A stretch of 64,000 nucleotides of DNA from Heterobilharzia americana (taxonomy: Eukaryota; Platyhelminthes; Trematoda; Strigeidida; Schistosomatidae). The stretch spans positions 107,130,701-107,194,700 of the forward strand of contig OX104134.1 in NCBI GenBank assembly GCA_944470555.2, read 5' to 3'. Position numbers and translations under genes: made by a program. This document shows, one piece after another, positions 57,734 to 64,000 of the stretch. The notes under the pieces are model-generated. The model worked only from the letters and a program-made list of their open reading frames with translations. It did no database searches and was not told where the DNA came from. How positions within the stretch are numbered: the stretch's first letter is position 1; every line of letters starts with the position of its first letter.

Positions 57734-60700
57734 GCTTACATTAAATCACTTAATGGCTTCTCTTCATACTTAGATGTCATGATTGCCATCATGCTTGACC
57801 CACTTTAATTATAGAGGAGAAAAAGAAATAACAGTTGAATTGAAGATTTCTCTTGAAAATTTACTGCTTTATCCTTCAAGCAATTAGAATAAGAACAAAT
57901 TGAATTTTTAAATACCCCGGTAACCTTTAATCCTTGTCTAAGTGAACCTACAAAAGATTTGTGATATTTTAATACTCCTGAATTCCAAGATACTGGCTTT
58001 AGCTAAGATATGACTCACATTCATTTATATACTTCCAAAACAATTTAATATAAAATGTTATCATACGAACTAAGAAAAGTACTCTATAATGCAGTATCGA
58101 CCAGTATCAAGCTACCAGTAATCGAGTTGATTAACTAGACTATCAGATTCACAGATAGTATTCTCATGACTTTATTTTACTAAGTCGCTTAGGGAGATGA
58201 GATAGAACATAATCTTATGGTCACGTGAGAAATCCTGAGAGTTTTATGCCCTTCCTACTAGTTGATAACTGACATTCTGAACGGCACTTCCAATACATCC
58301 GGGACGTCAGTACTTTTAAGGAAAGATAGATATTTTTCATCATTAAAATAAGATATATATCAAAATAGTGAACTCCTACTGAGTGAAATGATAACCAATA
58401 AGATGGTTCCCTCTCTAATTCAGTTGGATTGGGATTAGGATGAGAAGTCCTGACTAGGTAGACAGTGTACGATCAAGCGTTAGTCACGCGTCACGAATTC
58501 ACATGGTTGTCGACCAAAATCCTTGGCAATTTGTTTAGGTCAGAGTGTAGCTTCACAGAGATATGATAGCGAAAATAAATATTGAATATAAATATGCTTG
58601 TTTTGAGATGTTTAAGTTATGAGGTTGGTATTTTAACTATAATATATACCAGCTGCTGAAGCAACTTGTCTGTTTATTTACCTTATCCCAAAGCAGCAGA
58701 GATATCTAGCTCATTCATGACAAAAAGTAACTGACTGACCATGAGACGTGATGTTTTGTTGGTCTGAGTCATGCTAGATGTGTCGCCAAAAACATAGTGG
58801 CGACTCTGTAATTTGAAGTGGAGTGAGAAAACTCTGTTCAATTTTCACAGTTTACAAATTCACACATAGACAATACTATAATCTGGAGCTTATAAACAAT
58901 TGCTTCTTCAGAGCGTGGTGTTTTAAGCATAGTTGACTATGCATTCACAAACTTTATTTCGGTCAAATTGCGCCTGTTTTTTTCTTGTGCCAAACTGTAG
59001 TATTATGACGAGCAGAAGCGGACCAGTTAGAATGATAAAAAATGAGTGCTTAAATTTAAGTGGATTTTCTCTCATGTTAATTGACTTGTGGAATCTTCAT
59101 AAATTACAGTTAACCGTCAAGTAAGAAGATAGCAGTTACACATAGCCGCCTAACCACGACTTCGGGATGCTAGGGAAAGAGAAAAGTGTTAGTTAAAACT
59201 CATATAAATTACTGATTTGATTTTACTCTACATTTCATAGTGTCAATGCAACATTCCTTCGAAATATTCGAATTCTTTTGATGGATATTTTACATTAAAA
59301 TAAAGTACGTTTAAGATAATTGTTTAAAATGACATTTTCTTTAGGTAGATATCGAGTGTTCGGACAACCAACCGTGTTTATCAGTAAACATGTATATATT
59401 GAAGCAACCCTAAGAAAAGAAGAAAGAAATGGTTGTCTACTGACACGTTTCTTGATAAGCCATAGAATTCAAGTCTGAAATGCAAATGTTTTTTCAAGAG
59501 CTGAATAACCAACTAGGAAATGGACACACAAAGCAACTGCCGTTCTTAATGCTGTTTTCAGCATAATTTTGAAATCTTTATTCCTATTATAGTCAATTAT
59601 CTTATGAACCCCTTCAGTCTACACACAGAAATACAATCACGTTACTTTTTAACATAACTTATTGAAGTAAGGGTTGAAGTTCGTAGAAAGTCAGTTCGAC
59701 TGCACTATGTCTCCTTCTTGTTGTTAGCTCTTTGTTCCGTGTACTAACCTGTAAAGCAACTGCTGATTTTCCCTTATCCGATTATCTTCACTAAAGTTTA
59801 AATATGAATAAAGTCTGTTCAAATTTCTTGATGAAACTTCGCTTACTTTATCTTCTCGTCTTTGTTTCCCAAATATAAACTAAAATCAGAGTATAAACAT
59901 CCAGACCATAGTTATTGCGAATGTACTGGAAGAAGTTGAGCGCTGGCATTCTATTAAAATATATTCTTATGATGAAATCAGCGTAACCTATATACATCCA
60001 TACCTTTATACATAATTGATTAATTGATTCATTCAGGTTTTACTAAAATGCAAAGAATTTAGTGGTATATTCTTATCAAAGCGCTAAACTGTTTTTTCTT
60101 ATGTTCACCGATGTAACTAAATTTATGAAGAGAAGTAACTCTACCAAATAAACGTATACTGTCATAGAACTTATGTATGTGTGTACATTTCTGAAAGGTT
60201 CTCATGAAAACCAGATTTCTTGCTAATAACAATCTGAAGTTACACTTACAGTTTCAACGAAGATGAGATCAGGTTGCTTCCTTAAGTAAGTGACTTGGAG
60301 TGTACATTTCTGTGTAGTAGACAAAATTCTGTAATTTATAATGGCTTGCATACTAGAAAAGGTTCTTGATAACACTATATCCAGTTTCCAGGCAGATTAC
60401 ATCTCAGTTGTTCAAAAGTATATAATTTGTTTCGATTGGTTATTATTGTCACAGTATGTAGCCTCCTACTCTATTGTTCTCCATAAAATCAATAAAAATA
60501 TGCTTTCTTTAAATCAAAACAAAATCTTTTCATCAAAACACTGATATAAAAATGACGATAAAACTGACAGAAAACATTTAGGAACTGTGTAAAACACTGA
60601 AAGATTCTTTCCTGCTATACCATGTTATGGAAGCTATATGAATGTATGCACGTATATGAAAACTTGAAAAACTAGTAGGTTTACATAGTTATATTCACGC

Positions 60701-62009
60701 TGATCTAGAACAATACTGACGTATTGATGACGACCCATCTGTCAATAACCCTTAAGTCTCCCGAAGAAAGCCAAGAATGGAGATATTCAGCAAGTCTAAG
60801 TAATCAGGTAATAACTACACAGTGATAGCTATCAACCATCACAGAAAACACTAACAAACCCTCTCACTGCTGCACAGCAAATATAAGCTTGGTAAGAATA
60901 AATGTTTCAACAATTAGGCTGACTAAACGTACGCCTGAAATAAGATGGGATACTCCTATTAAAAAAGGGGTGATTTAATAAAGTGCAGTAGCATTCTGTG
61001 TAACGCAGATGCAACCCAGCGACGGAAATTTCTAAATCTCAAATCCGAGTTTGTCTATGAACTTCCAGCACTCTTGCCGTTTTGAAGATTTAGGCTCATA
61101 TTACTCTCATTCTAAGCCATACAAAAGCGTTTCTACTTGGATCTTGATAAATATTATTTGTGCAACAAGGAAATCCTAGTACTTCAAAGGTCTCAATAAT
61201 AACCCACAAGCCAGGAAGTTATTTTGTGTGAGCCTATAATCGACGACAGTAGTAAAAGGGGTTTCATGTTTTCAGTCAGAAATTAAAAAGGTTGTTTTTG
61301 CCAATGCTATAAATAACGCGCTCATATCTAACAAGATTTCATATTGATTACATGAGGTTGACACCATGCTAGAGTGAAAATATCAACATGTAACCTATAT
61401 TTCGAACGCCATTATGTAGCGCGCATTCCTAAAAATTTCAAGCGTAATTTAACTTGACGCATGTGACAAAAATAAGTTCTTACTGTTTCTAAAATGACCT
61501 TATTTATGTAAGCTGCATTATTAGAGGATAACGCAGCAAGAAAACTAGAGAACCATCTCCCCAAAGCATTCAAAAAACATTCTATGCTACCGAACTGCTA
61601 ATGGTCTTCTCCAAGTGACAGTTGATTCAAGGTAGTATGAAGGACAAATTATCACTTTGAGCTACATCAATTTACGCCTATCAGTTTACCTGCTATTGTG
61701 TAACTATTTATCTAGGCAACACAACACAGTCTTTCCGAACGCATCTCCGAGTAATATCCTGCGTAGCTGTCCAGAGGAGATAGCAAATAAAGTAACAGTT
61801 CCAATATGAATCATTTGGTCGATTCTGATCATGTTCATTCCTCACAGCTTTTTTCGGAACCATATACACAGTCAGGCGAAAAGTTACGGAACAGAGTACG
61901 GATTCCTCAGTTATCTAGAGCAGACACCTTGCCAATTTATTAATCAGAGCCTGAATTCTGTGTACAGAAGAGATACGTCAACAAATATAAGAGTGCAGCT
62001 TGTGCACCC
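57734..62009. other. AT-rich DNA, no gene recognised
   Basis: Small ORFs (58933-59124, 60341-60544, 61831-62073) lack domains or splice-bounded structure. A faint resemblance to retroelement coding sequence near 61020-61160 (minus) was too weak to call. Confidence 0.45.

Positions 62010-62055
<46 letters not shown>
62010..62055. repeat. (ATT)n tail of RTE copy C
   Basis: About 15 ATT repeats (complement of AAT), the 3' microsatellite tail of the adjoining element; longer than in copies A and B. Confidence 0.95.
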
Positions 62056-62056
<1 letters not shown>

Positions 62057-64000
62057 GTCCCTTGGGTTCCTAGTGGAACATAGGGCTTCAGTAGCACGCC
62101 TCCAGTGACCTCTGTTCTCTGAGATCTTTTGAACCTGGTCCCACGACAGCCCAGAAGCTCTCATTTCCTCCTCGCATGACCTCCTCCATGTCACCCTCGC
62201 CACGGACGTCCAACTCGTCGCTTCCCATGGGGATTCCACTCGAGCAACTGAAAAAGCCTGACGCGTGATGTCCTCAGTCGGCCTTCTCAGTGCATGGCCA
62301 ATCCATCTCCACTTCCTTCCACTGCATATTTGTTGCGTGATAGGTTCTTGAAAAGTTGGTTCGTTCAAAACCAGAGTTCCTTGTTGCTTAATCTTATTTT
62401 TTTGGAAAACCATCTGATCTTCAGTAGCGAGCCAGTGTAAGCAGTTGTTGATGAATGTCTGTAGTTTATTGGAAATGCCTTTCGTGACGCGCCAAGTCTC
62501 TGAGCCATAAAACAAGAGCACTGACTTGACAAAGTTGGTGTTGAAAATCCGTATCTTGTTCCGCATGCTGAGAGGAGTGCAGAAGATCTCCACACTGGTT
62601 TCAGGCTAATGAACGCCTGTCTTGCTTTTCCGATTCTGACTTTGACGTCCTCGTAAAAAACCGTCCCGCCTGTAGTTGAAACAGTGCTTCCTAGATAAGT
62701 GAAGGAGGTTACTTCCTTCAAGTTTCTCCCGTTGACGGTGATTGGAGTTTGTTGTTGTTGTTGTTGTTGTGATGGTGGTGGTGCGGTATCTTCATCACTT
62801 CTGTCTTCTCTATATTCACCTGAAGTCCCGTCTTCGCTGCCTCTTCTGTCAACTTGTTAGTTTTTGCCTGCAGATCTTCAAGTTTATGTGACATTAGGCA
62901 TAAGAAATCATCGGCGAAATCCAAGTCTTCTAGGTTCTTTTCCGTCGTCCAGTGTATCCCCCTCTTCTCGCTGCCTACTGTTTGCTGCATGATCCAGTCC
63001 AACACAATCAGGAATATCATGGGGGATAGTAGGCAACCTTGTTTCACTCCTGTCTTCACTTCAAAGGCATCACTGAGCTTCCCATTGTGGATTACTTGGC
63101 ATGTGGCATCTTCATATAGTTGTTGAATGAGGCGGATAAAGGTTTGCGGTACTCCGTAGTATTGAAGCAGTTTCCAAATTACTTCTCGGTCGACGCTGTC
63201 AAAGGCCTTCTCAAAGTCGATGAAGTTGAGGTAGAGAGCTGATTGCCATTCTACGCTCTGTTCTATGATGATACGAAGCGTTGCAATTTGGTCTGCACAT
63301 GATTTGTACTTCCTGAAGCCTGCCTGTTCCGGTCGCAGTTTTGAATCCAGTGCATCTTTAAGCCTCTCCAGGATGATGCGGCTTAATATTTTACTTGGGG
63401 TGGACAGGAGAGTGATTCCGCGCCAGTTCTTGCAAGCACTGAGGTCTCCCTTCTTCGGCAGTTTGACAAGGTAACCCTTCTTCCAATCGTCAGGTACCTT
63501 CTCTTCCTTCCACACCTTCTGCAATAGTGGTGTGAGCATGTCCGCTGTTGTCTCTGCATCTGTTCTCAGTGCTTCTGGCGGTATTCCATCTGGTCCTGCT
63601 GCTTTCCCGCATTTCAGTAGCTTTATGGCGTTCAGGACTTCCATTTTCGTTGGGGGATTTATGTTCACTTGTAATTCAGCGGCTGCAGGTGGTATTTCTG
63701 GACGAAGTGCAAAAGGTGGTGGTGGTGGTCGATTCAAGAGCTTCTTGAAGTGGTCGGCCCATCGTTTCCTCTGTTTCTCTTCTTTTGTAATTAAATTTCC
63801 TTCTTCATCTTTTATTGGTTTCATCTGTGTTGGTCTCTTCCCTGATAGCAACCTGGTTATTTGATACAATGTCGTCAGGAAAAAATCTCTCTTACCTGCA
63901 GCCTGTTCTGCTTCACTTGCCAGTGTTTCGTAGAAGTGTCTTTTGTCTTTGCGTGCACTCTTCTTCACTTCTTTGTCCAGTGTTTTATACATTGTGCTCA
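62010..64000 (-). mobile_element. RTE retrotransposon, runs off window edge (copy C)
   Basis: Minus-strand RTE from the 3' end to mid-protein; the window ends inside the region before RT (MYKTLDKEVKKSARKDKRHFYETL at 63920-63992), so the endonuclease is outside. The RT frame 62718-63992 is open, with FEKAFDSVDRE, GVKQGCLLSP and an active-site region reading FADDFLCL (one extra Phe after FADD). The frame shifts at the His/Gln tract (62760-62790), with the C-terminus in other frames (62054-62593, 62365-62721). It carries private and shared A-run insertions (plus strand) relative to copy A. Confidence 0.95.

Noticed and set aside
61020..61200. Faint resemblance (LLYGLE) to the VLLYGSETW block of non-LTR elements on the minus strand
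   Set aside because: One short match in a frame with stops; no neighbouring blocks.

Overview
This is an AT-rich eukaryotic window that looks like a schistosome (blood fluke) genome. Three things point there. The non-LTR retrotransposons are RTE-clade elements of the schistosome SR2/Perere type. There are remnants of the hammerhead-ribozyme SINE Sm-alpha. One clean secretory immunoglobulin-domain exon ends at a canonical GTAAGT donor. I see no bacterial operons, rRNA genes or CRISPR arrays. The species cannot be fixed from the sequence alone.

Layout. 1-13.5 kb is mostly unassigned AT-rich DNA with two RTE 3' fragments (3262-3414, 5285-6020), a decayed hammerhead SINE (2395-2745), a tRNA-like SINE remnant (8550-8632), a TACC microsatellite and an Sm-alpha copy (12165-12365). 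13515-16712 is a near-perfect full-length RTE element with an uninterrupted 1038-codon endonuclease/reverse transcriptase, sitting inside a TA microsatellite. 19-27 kb holds a small inverted-repeat element, a palindromic Sm-alpha remnant, a decayed RTE copy (22164-25052) and two opposed hammerhead SINE copies. 27.9-28.8 kb is a Penelope-like remnant. 31761-32154 (minus) is the only convincing host coding sequence: a first coding exon for a secreted or surface Ig-fold protein.

35-52 kb is a graveyard of elements: RTE copies rich in short tandem-repeat expansions, a second RTE-like family (41946-43346) with a target-site duplication, a very short RTE insertion nested in an older copy, and a CR1-like element (48185-51880) interrupted by RTE and Penelope sequence. 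54408-57720 is a full-length but frameshifted RTE copy with an exact 13-bp target-site duplication. A further copy starts at 62010 and runs off the right edge.

How the parts relate: RTE supplies endonuclease and RT and has seeded at least ten copies, from full length down to about 60 bp. The SINEs carry pol III-like boxes and, in one family, a minimal type I hammerhead whose core and all three helices are intact at 38911-38954. The most curious anomaly is that RTE copies B and C differ from the intact copy A by many exact insertions of 3-6 A (plus strand), which is either a shared history or an assembly-consensus artefact.
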